64,000 nucleotides of DNA from Mesorhizobium sp. B4-1-3 (GCF_006439355.1 NZ_VFTG01000014.1:62001-126000); one strand, 5' to 3'; positions 32,274 through 41,227 are shown, numbered from the stretch's first letter. The notes: generated by a model from the sequence alone, not told the origin. Numbers and translations are program-made.

Positions 32274-32382
32274 TTAAGACGGGTGGTCACGTCCGCCGCC
32301 TGCCCTAGGTTCAGCGAAATCGGCGACAAAATAGCGCTGGGCGGCTGTGGGCCGCGCTTCCGCCGAACCGAGGGAGCGAAGC

Positions 32383-32589
32383 ATGATCAAGCCTCATGTT
32401 TCTGAAAGTGGCCTTGCCTATCCGGACGACCTCGCCCTGTTGAAGCGTATCTATGACGAGGTCTGCGAGGAGCGCGGCATCGTCATAGGCAGTTCTGAGG
32501 CGTCGGACCTGGCGATAGAGGCCATGAAACTCTTTTCGGCCGGTATCTTCGACGAAACGACGATCGGCCGCAGGCTTCGTGGCGGGTGA
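32383..32589 (+). CDS. small hypothetical protein (68 aa)
   Basis: Helical acidic protein MIKPHVSESGLAYPDDLALL KRIYDEVCEERGIVIGSSEA with a C-terminal TIGRRLRGG. GGGAGC precedes ATG 32383; the extra 12 codons from 32347 are not needed. Conserved-looking rhizobial cytoplasmic protein of unknown role. Convergent with the DUF190 gene. Confidence 0.7.
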   Translation: MIKPHVSESGLAYPDDLALLKRIYDEVCEERGIVIGSSEASDLAIEAMKLFSAGIFDETTIGRRLRGG

Positions 32590-32604
32590 TGGGAGACGGC
32601 GGGT

Positions 32605-32949
32605 TCAATCCCCGTCGCCGTAGCGGATGACCTCCACCTTCTCCCTGGTAATCAGGCAGCTCTTTTCACTGGTCAGCGCCTTGATCGCCGGGATCAGCGC
32701 ATCGATCTTCTCCGGCGCGTCGACGATCTCGACGACGATCGGCAGGTCCTGCGACAGGCGCAGGATCTTGGCGGTGTGAAGCACGCTGGAACGGCCGAAG
32801 CCAAGCGGACCTCTCAGCACCGTGGCGCCGGCCATGCCCGCCTCGCGCGCCTTGATGACGATCGCCTCGTGCAGCGGCTTGCCGTCAGCGGCCCTGTCGT
32901 CCTCGCCGAAGAAGATCCTGAGCAGCGCGCATTGCGCGGGAAGTTCCAT
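32605..32949 (-). CDS. DUF190 family protein
   Basis: 114 residues: CALLRIFFGEDDRAADGKPLHEAIVIKAREAGMAGATVLRGPLGFG, RSSVLHTAKILRLSQDLPIVVEIVDAPEKI. This matches DUF190, a small PII-like alpha/beta protein often located beside crcB. AGGGAGAAG precedes ATG 32949. It is the third gene of the fluoride operon, 21 bases downstream of the second crcB. Role in fluoride tolerance is inferred from association. Confidence 0.9.
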   Translation of the reverse strand: MELPAQCALLRIFFGEDDRAADGKPLHEAIVIKAREAGMAGATVLRGPLGFGRSSVLHTAKILRLSQDLPIVVEIVDAPEKIDALIPAIKALTSEKSCLITREKVEVIRYGDGD

Positions 32950-32970
32950 GTTCTTCTCCCTGATCACGTT

Positions 32971-33399
32971 TTAGCCCGATCGCCTGCCGACCGGCAAACG
33001 GTTGAGCCTGGACGCCACGAGATAGCCCAGCCATGCGGCAGCCAGCGACAGAGCGACCACACTGACGAGATAGGCCGCGGCCAGCGGCCAGTCGTCCTCG
33101 AACAGCAGGAAGGTGTCGAGGCTCATCGCCGAAAACGTGGTGAGCCCGCCGCAGAAGCCGGCCATGACGAAATTGCGTCCGGACTGGCCGACCATCAGGC
33201 GGCCATCCGGCCCGGTCAGCGTGGCGAAGGTCATGATCACCCAGGAGCCGACGACATTGACGAAGGCGGTCGACCACAGCGCGTTCAGACCGAGCAGCGA
33301 GACGATGACGTAGCCCGACAGGAAGCGGGCCAGCGAGCCGATCGCCGCGCCGCAGCCGACCGCCAGATAAAGCCGCATTGCCATCTGTCTATCCACCAT
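32971..33399 (-). CDS. crcB: fluoride exporter CrcB, second subunit
   Basis: About 142 residues, four transmembrane helices. Fluc/CrcB motif [16 protein letters not shown] with the Phe and Ser/Thr of the fluoride path, plus [10 protein letters not shown] near the N-terminus. Starts four bases after the first crcB (TGAGCAATG; an internal ATG at 33378 would also fit the family). Two-gene crcB pairs form heterodimeric channels in other bacteria. Confidence 0.92.
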   Translation of the reverse strand: MVDRQMAMRLYLAVGCGAAIGSLARFLSGYVIVSLLGLNALWSTAFVNVVGSWVIMTFATLTGPDGRLMVGQSGRNFVMAGFCGGLTTFSAMSLDTFLLFEDDWPLAAAYLVSVVALSLAAAWLGYLVASRLNRLPVGRRSG

Positions 33400-33402
33400 T
33401 GC

Positions 33403-33795
33403 TCAGCCCGCAGCCCATACTACCGCCCAGAAGCCGAGGGCGACGAACAGCACGCACAGCGCCGCCGAAGCGGCGACGTTGAAGGCGGCGAGCCGGGCCT
33501 CGCCGTCGAGCGCGAGGTTCAGCGTCTGCAGGCAGAAGGACGACACCGTGGTGTAGCCGCCGAACAGGCCGACCACGACCAGATCGCGCACGAGATCGCT
33601 GGCGAAGACCCCGCCGACCGAGCGCGCCGCGCCGGCGAAGGCACCAATGGCAAGGGCGCCGGAAACGTTGACCGCCAGCGTGCCCCAGGGAAAGGTCTCG
33701 CCGACGCCGCGGCCTACCACGCCGGACAGGAAAAAGCGGGAGACGCCGCCGAGGAAACCGCCGATCAGGACCAGGGCGCAAGCCGCAAGGGTCAT
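33403..33795 (-). CDS. crcB: fluoride exporter CrcB, first subunit
   Basis: 130 residues, four transmembrane helices. LIGGFLGGVSRFFLSGVVGR and VVGLFGGYTTVSSFCLQTLN contain the CrcB Arg, Asn-type and GG-TT-S-F motifs (here Val replaces the second Phe-Ser start, TTVSSF). Fluc channels act as dual-topology dimers; this and the following gene are probably a heterodimer. Preceded by a fluoride riboswitch. Confidence 0.92.
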   Translation of the reverse strand: MTLAACALVLIGGFLGGVSRFFLSGVVGRGVGETFPWGTLAVNVSGALAIGAFAGAARSVGGVFASDLVRDLVVVGLFGGYTTVSSFCLQTLNLALDGEARLAAFNVAASAALCVLFVALGFWAVVWAAG

Positions 33796-33865
33796 CGCTT
33801 CAATGCCTTTCCAACGCGATTCCGCACCGGAATCACTTCACGAGATCAGGCATGATGCGAGCGGG

Positions 33866-33901
33866 AAAACAAACCTGCCGCGCAACAGCACGCCTGGCAG
33901 G
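33866..33901 (-). terminator. riboswitch-controlled terminator of crcB operon
   Basis: On the minus strand CCTGCC...GGCAGG with inner GCG/CGC pairs, then TTTGTTTT. The 5' arm CCTGCC overlaps the 3' end of the fluoride aptamer, so ligand binding should block this hairpin and allow read-through. Confidence 0.75.
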
Positions 33902-33946
33902 AGTCATCAGCCACAAGGGCGGTTTCGGGGGAACCCCATCCCCATT
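33892..33946 (-). ncRNA. fluoride riboswitch (crcB motif) aptamer
   Basis: Minus-strand RNA reads GGGGATGGGGTTCCCCCG, then AAACCGCCC, TTGT, GGCTGATGACTCCTGCC. This matches the crcB motif: P1 (GGGG/CCCC), the loop GGGGU pairing with ACUCC as the pseudoknot, a short P2 (GCC/GGC), and the conserved CUGAUGAC-CCU 3' part. It lies about 100 bases upstream of the first crcB, followed by a terminator overlapping its 3' strand. Function: senses F- and derepresses the exporters. Confidence 0.88.
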
Positions 33947-33979
33947 TTCAAGCGAGGCTAGGCGGTTGCAGCGGCGCGG

Positions 33980-34393
33980 TCAACCAGCCCGTTTCAACAC
34001 GATGCCTTGACGACCACCGGCCAGCGGATCGAGCTGGTGGCTTGTATCGGTGATGAACATCAGCCGTTCGCCGACCGTGATACGCGCCTGCAGAGCGTAG
34101 GTCCGGCCCTTCCGGATCGCCTTGGGGTCGAAACCGATCTCGAATTTGATCGGCACCTGGCCGGCGGGCGCTATCCTGCGCTTGGCGATCACGGTCGCCG
34201 GCGCATCGGCCAGCGAGACGTCGGCGAGCTCGACCATGAGAACGGCATCGGGCGGCAGGGCGATGCGCTCGCGATAGGTCAGCTCGCCCGCGATTGCCCT
34301 CTCGCCGGCCTTGGTCACTTCCGGCACGGCAAGCACGCCGACGACCAGCGGCACCAGCCCGAAGATGAAGAACTCCGCGATCCGGTCCAGCAT
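33980..34393 (-). CDS. YbaY/YscW-like family protein
   Basis: 137 residues: a hydrophobic N-terminal helix (FFIFGLVPLVVGVLA) then ELTYRERIALPPDAVLMVEL ADVSLADAPATVIAKRRIAP and QVPIKFEIGFDPKAI, the YbaY/YscW beta-sandwich. No lipobox cysteine; instead a transmembrane or signal anchor. Periplasmic. Named after a type III secretion lipoprotein, but the family is mostly unrelated to secretion. Confidence 0.8.
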   Translation of the reverse strand: MLDRIAEFFIFGLVPLVVGVLAVPEVTKAGERAIAGELTYRERIALPPDAVLMVELADVSLADAPATVIAKRRIAPAGQVPIKFEIGFDPKAIRKGRTYALQARITVGERLMFITDTSHQLDPLAGGRQGIVLKRAG

Positions 34394-34479
34394 GAGATTG
34401 CTCCGCCAAGCAAATCAAACCAACCGGCAGGCTTAGGAAGGATTGCGGTCGTTCGATGGCCGAACGGCAGTTTTTTCTG

Positions 34480-34528
34480 ATGAATGTCGTTGCCCCAGAA
34501 CCGCTGCACACTTCTGGGCGACATGCAT
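34480..34528. repeat. ATGCATGTCG palindromic repeat, copy B
   Basis: ATGAATGTCG ... CCAGAACCGC ... TTCTGGGCGACATGCAT, inverse orientation relative to copy A at 25383-25433. It ends directly at the moaE stop codon and may act as its terminator. Confidence 0.65.
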
Positions 34529-35007
34529 TATTCGCGCTGTTTCTTCCAGCGGTCCGCGGCGCGATCGTCGGCTTCCTTGGCCTCGACCCAGCCGCCCTCG
34601 GAGCCGTCGGCGCGGTGCTCCTTCTTCCAGAAGGGTGCGCGCGACTTCAGATAATCCATCAGGAAATTCGCCGCCTCGAAGGCCGCCTGGCGGTGCGACG
34701 AGGCCGCGACCACCAGCACGATGTTCTCGCCCGGCGCGATCTTGCCGTGGCGATGGATGACGGTAAGCCCCTGCAGCGGCCAGCGCTCGAGGGCTTGCGC
34801 GGCGATGCGGCCGATCTCGGCCTCCGCCATGCCGGGATAGTGCTCGAGTTCGAGCGCCGACAGCGCGCCCTGTTCGTCGCGGCAAAGGCCGGAAAATGTG
34901 ACCACGGCGCCGATATCGGCGCGCCCCGCGGTCAGGCCGGCGATCTCGGCGGCGACGTCGAAGTCCTCGCGCTGGATGCGGATGGCGGGCACGATCGCGC
35001 CGGCCAT
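34528..35007 (-). CDS. moaE: molybdopterin synthase catalytic subunit
   Basis: 159 residues. IGAVVTFSGLCRDEQG, LELEHYPGMAEAEIGRIAAQ, VIHRHGKIAPGENIVLVVAA SSHRQAAFEA and DYLKSRAPFWKKE(H) are MoaE signatures; the Lys in KSRAPFWKKE is catalytic. With MoaD it puts the dithiolene sulfur on cyclic pyranopterin monophosphate. Starts one base after the moaD stop. Its product feeds enzymes such as the oxidoreductase at 11923. Confidence 0.96.
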   Translation of the reverse strand: MAGAIVPAIRIQREDFDVAAEIAGLTAGRADIGAVVTFSGLCRDEQGALSALELEHYPGMAEAEIGRIAAQALERWPLQGLTVIHRHGKIAPGENIVLVVAASSHRQAAFEAANFLMDYLKSRAPFWKKEHRADGSEGGWVEAKEADDRAADRWKKQRE

Positions 35008-35008
35008 C

Positions 35009-35266
35009 TCAGCCCCCGGTCATCGGTGGAAACAGCGCTATCTCGCGCGCGCCGGCAATCTTCTCGCGATGGCCGACATGTTCCTGGTTGATGGCGACGC
35101 GTATGACGTCCGGATACTGCAGCGCGTTCTCATACTCCTCGCCGCGCGACTTCAGCCAGCGCAGCAGGTCGGCGACCGTCTCGATGCCGGCAGGCAATTC
35201 GACATGCTCTTCCGGCTTGCCGATCCGCTCGCGTACCCAGGCGAAATAGATGAGCTTCGTGGACAT
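35009..35266 (-). CDS. moaD: molybdopterin synthase sulfur-carrier subunit
   Basis: 85-residue ubiquitin-like protein ending in the functional Gly-Gly (FPPMTGG), which carries the thiocarboxylate. KLIYFAWVRERIGKPEEHVE LPAG is typical. ATG 35266 overlaps the pgsA 3' end by a few bases; the ORF starting with GTG 35275 is within pgsA. Confidence 0.95.
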   Translation of the reverse strand: MSTKLIYFAWVRERIGKPEEHVELPAGIETVADLLRWLKSRGEEYENALQYPDVIRVAINQEHVGHREKIAGAREIALFPPMTGG

Positions 35267-35271
35267 TGTCT

Positions 35272-35868
35272 TCACTCGTCCATGATGTGCTTGAGGCCGG
35301 CGCGGAAATAATCATAGCCGGTGTAGAGCGTGACGAGGGCCGCAACCCACAAAAGCACGAGGCCGATCTGGGTGGTCAGCGGAAATATCTTGTCGCCGGC
35401 CGGACCGACCAGCAGGAAGGCGATGGCGACCATCTGGATGGTGGTCTTCCATTTGGCGAGTTGGGTCACCGGCACCGAGACTTTCAAGGCGGCCAGATAT
35501 TCACGCAAGCCCGACACCAGGATCTCGCGGCACAGGATGATGATTGCCGCCCAGAGCGACCAGCCGGCGATGCCGCCATGGCGGTCGGTGTCGGCGGCAA
35601 GCAGAAGCAGGCAGGTGGCGACCAGCAATTTGTCGGCGATTGGGTCGAGCATCTTGCCGATGTTGGAGGTCTGCTGCCAGGCGCGTGCGAAATAGCCGTC
35701 GAAGTAATCGGTGATGGAGGCGAGCAGGAAAATGACCAGCGCCGACCAGCGGGCGAAGTCGGACGACTTCAGATGACCTTCGAGAAAAAAGCACAGCACG
35801 ACCAGCGGCACCGCCACGATGCGGGCATAGGTGAGGATGTTCGGCAGGTTGAACGCGCGTTGTGCCAT
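35272..35868 (-). CDS. pgsA: CDP-diacylglycerol-glycerol-3-phosphate 3-phosphatidyltransferase
   Basis: 198 residues, several membrane helices. The CDP-OH-P motif is SITDYFDGYFARAWQQTSNIGKMLDPIADKLL (DGxxAR...G...D...D intact). Makes phosphatidylglycerophosphate, the phosphatidylglycerol/cardiolipin precursor. It overlaps moaD by about a few bases and shares the pgsA-moaD-moaE order known in many alphaproteobacteria. This is the more canonical of the two CDP-alcohol transferases in the window. Confidence 0.95.
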   Translation of the reverse strand: MAQRAFNLPNILTYARIVAVPLVVLCFFLEGHLKSSDFARWSALVIFLLASITDYFDGYFARAWQQTSNIGKMLDPIADKLLVATCLLLLAADTDRHGGIAGWSLWAAIIILCREILVSGLREYLAALKVSVPVTQLAKWKTTIQMVAIAFLLVGPAGDKIFPLTTQIGLVLLWVAALVTLYTGYDYFRAGLKHIMDE

Positions 35869-36015
35869 GTCGTCTCGGGAAATCTCCTCCGCCAGTCGTA
35901 CTCAAATCAGAAGCCAATGTAGGGGGTCAACTGTCGAGATTCGATTGGACAGGGAAAAATGGCGTGAAGGTCGGAGTAAGGTACACCCTTTGGGACGTCC
36001 CTGCGCGCGAGCGCG

Positions 36016-38112
36016 TCAGCTCTCATGAAAATGATTGTAGACCAGCTTCGCCACGTGTTCGGAAATACCGTCGACCTTGACCAGATCTTCGACCGCGGCG
36101 CGGCTGACCGCCTTGGCGGTGCCGAAGGCGTGAAGCAGGGCCCGCTTGCGGCCGGGGCCGATGCCGGCGATCTCGTCGAGCGGGCTTTTCACCATCTCCT
36201 TCTTGCGCCGCGCCCGATGCGAGCCGATGGCGAAGCGGTGCACCTCGTCGCGCAGGCGCTGGACGAAATAGAGCACGGGGTCGCGCACCGGCAGCATGAA
36301 GGAGTCCCGGCCCTTGACGAAGAAGCGCTCGCGGCCGGCATCGCGATCCGGGCCCTTGGCGATGCCGATAGCGACGACCCTGTCCTCGACGCCGAGATCG
36401 GCCAGGATCTGGCGCACCGCCGTCATCTGGCCCTGACCGCCGTCGATCAGGATGACGTCGGGCCAGGCTGGGAAGCTGCCATTACCGGTGACCAGATCCT
36501 CCTCGCCGGCGTCCTGGGCTTCCGCGTCTTCCGAGGCCGGTGATTTCTGCTCGTCGCCATGTTCGCGCAGAAGCCGCGAGAAACGCCGCTGCATCACCTC
36601 GCGCATCATGCCGAAATCGTCGCCGGGCGTGATCTCGGTCGAGCGGATGTTGAATTTCCGGTACTGGTTCTTCACGAAACCTTCGGGGCCGGCGACGACC
36701 ATGGCGCCGACCGCGTTGGTGCCCATGATGTGCGAGTTGTCATAGACCTCGATGCGCACCGGCGGCTTTTCCAGGCCGAAGGTGTCCGCAAAACCCTTGA
36801 GCAGCCGGGCCTGGGTCGAGGTCTCGGCCAGCCTGCGGCCGAGCGCCTCGCGCGCATTCTGCAGCGCGTGATCGGTCAGGTCCTTCTTCTCGCCGCGCTG
36901 CGGCACCGAGATCGTGATCTTGCGGCCGGCATGGGTGGAGAGCGCCTCGGCGAGTAGTTCCTGCTCCTGCGCGGTCTGCGAGAGCAGCAGCGTACGCGCC
37001 GGCAGCTTGTCGTCATAGAATTGCGCCAGGAACGAGCCCAGCACCTCGGCCGGCTCCAGCGCCGGATCGGCCTTGGGGAAATAGGCGCGGTTGCCCCAGT
37101 TCTGGCCGGTGCGGAAGAAGAACACCTGAATGCAGGTCTGGCCGCCTTCCTGGTGGATGGCGAAGACGTCCGCCTCCTCCACCGTCTGCGGATTGATGCC
37201 CTGATGCGCCTGCACATGCGAGAGGGCCGCAAGGCGGTCTCGATAGATCGCGGCGCGCTCGAAATCGAGTTCTTCCGCAGCCTGCTGCATGGCGGCGGAA
37301 ATCTCGGTCTTCACCTTCTGGCTGCGGCCGGAGAGGAAATCCTTGGCCTCGGCGACGAGCTCGGCATAGCCCTGATGCGATATCTCGCCGGTGCAGGGAC
37401 CGGCGCAGCGCTTGATCTGGTAGAGCAGGCAGGGCCGCGTGCGGTTTTCGTAGAAAGAATCCGTGCAGCTCCGCAGCAGGAAAGCTCGCTGTAGCGAATT
37501 GATGGTGCGGCCGACCGCGCCGGCCGAGGCGAAGGGACCGAAATAGTCCCCTTTTCGCGAGCGCGCGCCGCGATGCTTATAGATCCCGGGCGAGACATGG
37601 TCGCCGGTGAGCAAGATATAGGGGAACGATTTGTCGTCCCGCATCAAGACGTTGAAGCGCGGCCTCAGCCGCTTGATGAGGTTGGCCTCGAGCAGCAGCG
37701 CCTCGATCTCGGTGCGGGTGACGACGAATTCCATCGTCGCCGTCTCGCGCACCATGCGGCCGATGCGGGCAGTGTGGAAACGTCCCTGCGCATAGTTGGT
37801 GACGCGCTTCTTCAGGCTGCGCGCCTTGCCGACATAGAGCACGTCGCCGGCCGCGTTCATCATGCGATAGACGCCGGGCTGGTTGGGCAGCCGCTTGACG
37901 AAGGTCTGGATCACCTCAGCGCCGATCATGCCGTCGGCGTCGCCGGCGTGCGGCGTCCAGTCTATGGCCGTGAAGGCGACATCGGGGCCGGTCGGGACTG
38001 ACTCCGGCTCGACAATCTCCTCCGCCGCCTCGTCCTCGATGTCGAGATCGACATCGGGCGGCACATCATCGGCGGTTCCGTTGCTTTTATGTCTTTGGGC
38101 TGCGGGACTCAT
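36016..38112 (-). CDS. uvrC: excinuclease ABC subunit C
   Basis: 698 residues. GIY-YIG nuclease domain: [33 protein letters not shown] motif around [25 protein letters not shown]; RNase H-like C-terminal nuclease ([32 protein letters not shown]) and helix-hairpin-helix near [20 protein letters not shown]. Performs dual incision in nucleotide-excision repair. ATG 38112 overlaps the SDR stop (ATGA). The first ~55 residues are acidic and non-conserved. Confidence 0.96.
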   Translation of the reverse strand: MSPAAQRHKSNGTADDVPPDVDLDIEDEAAEEIVEPESVPTGPDVAFTAIDWTPHAGDADGMIGAEVIQTFVKRLPNQPGVYRMMNAAGDVLYVGKARSLKKRVTNYAQGRFHTARIGRMVRETATMEFVVTRTEIEALLLEANLIKRLRPRFNVLMRDDKSFPYILLTGDHVSPGIYKHRGARSRKGDYFGPFASAGAVGRTINSLQRAFLLRSCTDSFYENRTRPCLLYQIKRCAGPCTGEISHQGYAELVAEAKDFLSGRSQKVKTEISAAMQQAAEELDFERAAIYRDRLAALSHVQAHQGINPQTVEEADVFAIHQEGGQTCIQVFFFRTGQNWGNRAYFPKADPALEPAEVLGSFLAQFYDDKLPARTLLLSQTAQEQELLAEALSTHAGRKITISVPQRGEKKDLTDHALQNAREALGRRLAETSTQARLLKGFADTFGLEKPPVRIEVYDNSHIMGTNAVGAMVVAGPEGFVKNQYRKFNIRSTEITPGDDFGMMREVMQRRFSRLLREHGDEQKSPASEDAEAQDAGEEDLVTGNGSFPAWPDVILIDGGQGQMTAVRQILADLGVEDRVVAIGIAKGPDRDAGRERFFVKGRDSFMLPVRDPVLYFVQRLRDEVHRFAIGSHRARRKKEMVKSPLDEIAGIGPGRKRALLHAFGTAKAVSRAAVEDLVKVDGISEHVAKLVYNHFHES

Positions 38113-38873
38113 TCCACCATGCCTGTCACATCGGGCGTCTGCCACGCAAGATGCTGGCCGCCGTCCAGCGCGATCATCTGGCCCGTCACCGAGCGCGCCT
38201 GCCAGAGATAGCGGATCGTGGCGCCGAATTCGGGCAATTGCGGGCCGCGCTTCAGGATCAGGCCCTTGACCTGTTTGCCGAAATCATCGTCATCCTGACG
38301 CTTGTTCTTCAAGGTCGGCCCGGGGCCTATGGCATTGACACGGATGCGCGGCCCGAGCGCCTGCGCCAGCATCTGCGTTTGCGTCCAGAGCGCCGATTTC
38401 GACAGCGCGTAGGAGAAATAGCGCGGCGTCGGGCGCCAGACGCGCTGGTCGACGATGTTGACGATCAGCCCCTCCTCGCCTTCGGGCAAAGCACGGGCAA
38501 AATTCTGCGCCAGCAGCGCCGGCGCCTTCACATGGATCGCGAAGTGGCGGTCCCAGGCCCGCCAGTCGAAATCCTCCACGCGGTCGTCGACGAACAAGGA
38601 CGCGTTGTTGACCAGCAGCGTGACGGGGCCGAGTTCGGCTTGCGCCCTGCCGACAAGATCGCCGACGGCATCCATGTCGGTGAGGTCGGCGGGGACCACG
38701 GCGGCGTGGCCGCCCTCGCCCGTAATCTTATCCGCCAGCACCTCGGCCTTGCCGCTCGACCGGTTGGCATGGATGGCGACGGCGAAGCCATTGGCGGCCA
38801 GATCCTCGACGATCGCCTTGCCGATCCGCCTTGCTCCACCCGTCACCAGCGCGACGGCTGTGGCTTGTCTCAT
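38109..38873 (-). CDS. SDR family oxidoreductase (pteridine reductase-like)
   Basis: 254 residues. Rossmann motif [20 protein letters not shown] with ARRIG in place of the usual GIG (as in pteridine reductases), NNASLF, and the catalytic Tyr-x3-Lys in [12 protein letters not shown]. Ends overlapping the uvrC start. Pteridine reductase/FolM-like proteins reduce dihydro(bio)pterins; not proven here. M6 of the frame (38873) is preferred over 38888. Confidence 0.85.
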   Translation of the reverse strand: MRQATAVALVTGGARRIGKAIVEDLAANGFAVAIHANRSSGKAEVLADKITGEGGHAAVVPADLTDMDAVGDLVGRAQAELGPVTLLVNNASLFVDDRVEDFDWRAWDRHFAIHVKAPALLAQNFARALPEGEEGLIVNIVDQRVWRPTPRYFSYALSKSALWTQTQMLAQALGPRIRVNAIGPGPTLKNKRQDDDDFGKQVKGLILKRGPQLPEFGATIRYLWQARSVTGQMIALDGGQHLAWQTPDVTGMVE

Positions 38874-39287
38874 GGTGTCAATCCTCAATCGGCTTCACGA
38901 TTCCGGGAAGCCGGCACAATGTGACGGGCCAAGCGTTAAATGCCATTTCCACCTGGGGCAGGAATGTGGCGAAGCGGCCCGGATGCATTTGCGCCCCGCT
39001 GGATATGGGGCACCGTCCATGGCAATATATGTCGCTGGACCCCTTGAACCAAGCGGCGTGCAGCGCAACATGATTAGCCTGCTGACATTCGCTGTTGCGA
39101 AGATGCAACGTCACCTTTCGGCCTTATTCGTGCCTGGGAATGACCCAAGTTCAGGTTCGCTTCAGCCGCATTTCAGCACGACATTTGGAACCGTTGAGCG
39201 CCGAGCCCGTTTATCCCCCCGGGCGGGCCGGGGCGTTTCATAAACAAAAAAAGCCTAAGTGTCTTGTGGCTTAAGGAGAGTAGAACA
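38874..39287. other. intergenic region with 5' leader of outer-membrane protein
   Basis: 414 bases, no gene. GTTGC-GAAGAT-GCAAC (39094-39109) is a small hairpin; a G/C block CCCCCCGGGCGGGCCGGGGCG follows at 39217, then A7 and GGAGAG just before the ATG. The leader of about 100 bases is long enough to be regulated. Confidence 0.5.
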
Positions 39288-39935
39288 ATGAAGACCAATC
39301 TCAAATTCGCGCCGCTTGCCGCTGCGCTCGGGCTGTTCGCCTTTGGTGGTACCGCCTTTGCAGCCGACGTCGTTTCCGAAGAGCCGCCGGCTCCCGCTCC
39401 GGTTGCCGAGCTTCCGGTCGCTTCCTGGGCTGGCCCCTATGCCGGTATCAGCCTCGGCTACGGCTTCGGCGGCCATGCAGATGCTCGTGACGTCGGCGTC
39501 AATGTGAAGACCAAGGGCTTCATCGGCGGCGTGTTCGGCGGCTACAACTGGCAGCAGGAGAACTTCGTCTACGGCGCTGAAGCCGATCTCGGCTACAACG
39601 GCGTCAAAGGCGACAGCGCTGGCATCAATGCCAAGGGCGGCCTCGAAGGGTCGCTGCGCGCTCGCCTCGGCTATGCCGTGACCCCGGAAATCCTGCTTTA
39701 TGGTACCGGCGGTCTCGCCGCCAAGGATCAGAAGATCTCGACTCCGATCGGTAGCGACAGCAAGGGCATGTGGGGCTGGACGGCCGGTGTCGGCACCGAC
39801 ATCAAGATCACCGACAATGTGTTCGGTCGTGTCGAGTACCGCTATACCGATTACGGCCGCAAGGACTTCGACAACATCGGCAGCGTCAAGTCGAAAGACA
39901 ACCGCGTCACGTTCGGCGTCGGTATGAAGTTCTAA
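39288..39935 (+). CDS. outer-membrane beta-barrel protein (Omp25/31-like)
   Basis: 215 residues. Signal peptide ending GGTAFAADVV, a Pro-rich linker (EEPPAPAPVAELPVASWAGP), then alternating amphipathic strands (YAGISLGYGFGG, FIGGVFGGYNWQQENFVYGA, GSLRARLGYAVTPEILLYGT, NVFGRVEYRYTDYG) ending in VTFGVGMKF with the C-terminal Phe required for BAM. Matches the Omp25/Omp31 type of eight-stranded porin-like proteins of Rhizobiales. GGAGAG is placed before ATG 39288. Terminator at 39959. Confidence 0.93.
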   Translation: MKTNLKFAPLAAALGLFAFGGTAFAADVVSEEPPAPAPVAELPVASWAGPYAGISLGYGFGGHADARDVGVNVKTKGFIGGVFGGYNWQQENFVYGAEADLGYNGVKGDSAGINAKGGLEGSLRARLGYAVTPEILLYGTGGLAAKDQKISTPIGSDSKGMWGWTAGVGTDIKITDNVFGRVEYRYTDYGRKDFDNIGSVKSKDNRVTFGVGMKF

Positions 39936-39958
39936 GTCGTAGAAGCCACGACACGGAA

Positions 39959-39987
39959 AAGCCGGGCCTTGCGCCCGGCTTTTTTTG
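39959..39987 (+). terminator. rho-independent terminator
   Basis: AAGCCGGGC-CTTGC-GCCCGGCTT followed by TTTTTTG, 24 bases after the outer-membrane protein stop. Confidence 0.93.
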
Positions 39988-40027
39988 TGCCCGCAAAACC
40001 GACAAAGGTGCGCCCCTCAGTCAGCCA

Positions 40028-40402
40028 TCATGTCGACCCGTTCGGCGGCTTGGCCTTCACCTTCGCCGGCAGCGTGTCGACGAAGGCCAAAGCGCGATCG
40101 AGCCACCCGGCAAGATCGGCATCCGTCGTCGTGCCTTCCGGCGCGACGCGGATATAGCCTTCCATCGGGCGCCCACCCATCTCCATCGTGCTCGCATGAG
40201 GAAGTGCTGCGGCAGCCGCATGCGCGTCCTTGCCGACACGAACCAGAAGCCCGCGCTTCGAGGTGCCGATCAGCATGTTGCCGTTGATCATGAAACAGGT
40301 GCCGCCGAACATTTTTTGTTCGGTGAAGGCGCGTTGCCCGAGGGCGGCGCGCAGGCGTGCGACCATCGGGTCCGGCGCGACATTGGTTGAGGGCTTTGCC
40401 AT
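40028..40402 (-). CDS. TfoX/Sxy family protein
   Basis: 124 residues: MVARLRAALGQRAFTEQKMF GGTCFMINGNMLIGTSKRGL LVRVGKD is the TfoX N-terminal domain (KMFGG and LRVG blocks). The C-terminus is short. TfoX activates competence in Haemophilus, but rhizobial single-domain homologues have no established role. GGAG lies 8 bases before ATG 40402. Convergent with the outer-membrane protein gene. Confidence 0.9.
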   Translation of the reverse strand: MAKPSTNVAPDPMVARLRAALGQRAFTEQKMFGGTCFMINGNMLIGTSKRGLLVRVGKDAHAAAAALPHASTMEMGGRPMEGYIRVAPEGTTTDADLAGWLDRALAFVDTLPAKVKAKPPNGST

Positions 40403-40484
40403 GCTCAGCACTCCGACTTGGGTGATGTCAGGCAAGCATGGAAGCGCACGGGGTTCAAGGTTGGTGCGCGAGGCCGAAGCTGCC

Positions 40485-40508
40485 AATCTCCGCCACGTGG
40501 CGGAGATT
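40485..40508. repeat. perfect 24-bp palindrome
   Basis: AATCTCCGCCAC / GTGGCGGAGATT, no loop, between the TfoX-like and GST genes. Could be a terminator for the GST (stop 40517) or the mirror of the palindromic repeat at 14076. Confidence 0.65.
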
Positions 40509-40516
40509 AGCTGTAT

Positions 40517-41113
40517 CTACCCCGGCACGCTTGCTTTCAACTCGGGAAACTTCTCATCGAACCTAGCGGCCCAGCGCACGAGCCGGCCGCGGCCCTTTTC
40601 CCATTGGCCGGAAAAGCGCAGTGCGAGATAGCCAAGCGTTGCGCGCAGCGCCATGTGGCCGGCGGTGATCTTCTTCGGCAGCTTCGGCGGGTTGGCGTTG
40701 ATCAGGTCGAGCGCGGTGGCGATCTTCGTCCATTGCCGGTCGAGCCAAGGCTGATAGACCATCGCCTCCGGCCGCGTGCGCCGCTCATAGACCATCGACA
40801 GCGCACAGTCGCAGATGCCGTCGGCAAGCGCCTCCAGAACCTCCGCGTCGAGCCGCTTGTCGGGATTGCGCGGAAACAGCGCGTTCTTCGACAGGCGGTT
40901 GAGATGCTGGGTGATGGCGCGGCTGTCATAAATCGAGCGGCCGTCCTCCAGCACCAGCACCGGGATCTTGCCGAGCGGATTGGCCGAGATCAGGTCGGCG
41001 GGCCTGTCGTCCGTCTTGACCGGCACGAGGTCGATGGCGATGCCGGAATAGACGGCCGCCATGCGGACCTTCGAACTGTAGGGGGACGTGGAAGCATAGA
41101 GCAGTTTCGGCAT
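40517..41113 (-). CDS. glutathione S-transferase family protein
   Basis: 198 residues. N-terminal thioredoxin fold LLYASTSPYSSKVRMAAVYS with Ser in the active site position, NPLGKIPVLVLEDGRSIYDS RAITQHL with cis-Pro and Glu-/Asp-Ser motif, then a helical domain. Second GST in the window (the other at 30388). The frame runs to 41347, but the family start is MPKLLYAS. Substrate unknown. Confidence 0.9.
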   Translation of the reverse strand: MPKLLYASTSPYSSKVRMAAVYSGIAIDLVPVKTDDRPADLISANPLGKIPVLVLEDGRSIYDSRAITQHLNRLSKNALFPRNPDKRLDAEVLEALADGICDCALSMVYERRTRPEAMVYQPWLDRQWTKIATALDLINANPPKLPKKITAGHMALRATLGYLALRFSGQWEKGRGRLVRWAARFDEKFPELKASVPG

Positions 41114-41227
41114 GATTGGGTTCCCGGTTGTTTGCGGCACTGTTGACCGATCAGCGTCCGAAGGGCAACGGCCAGCAGGCCGATCCGGATTAGCCAATGT
41201 TCTTTGCCGGCGCCGGAGCGCAACAAA

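Noticed and set aside
32596-32626. tRNA T-arm-like GGCGGGTTCAATCCCCGTCGCC
   Set aside because: It lies in the last codons of the DUF190 gene, and no acceptor, D or anticodon arms can be formed around it.
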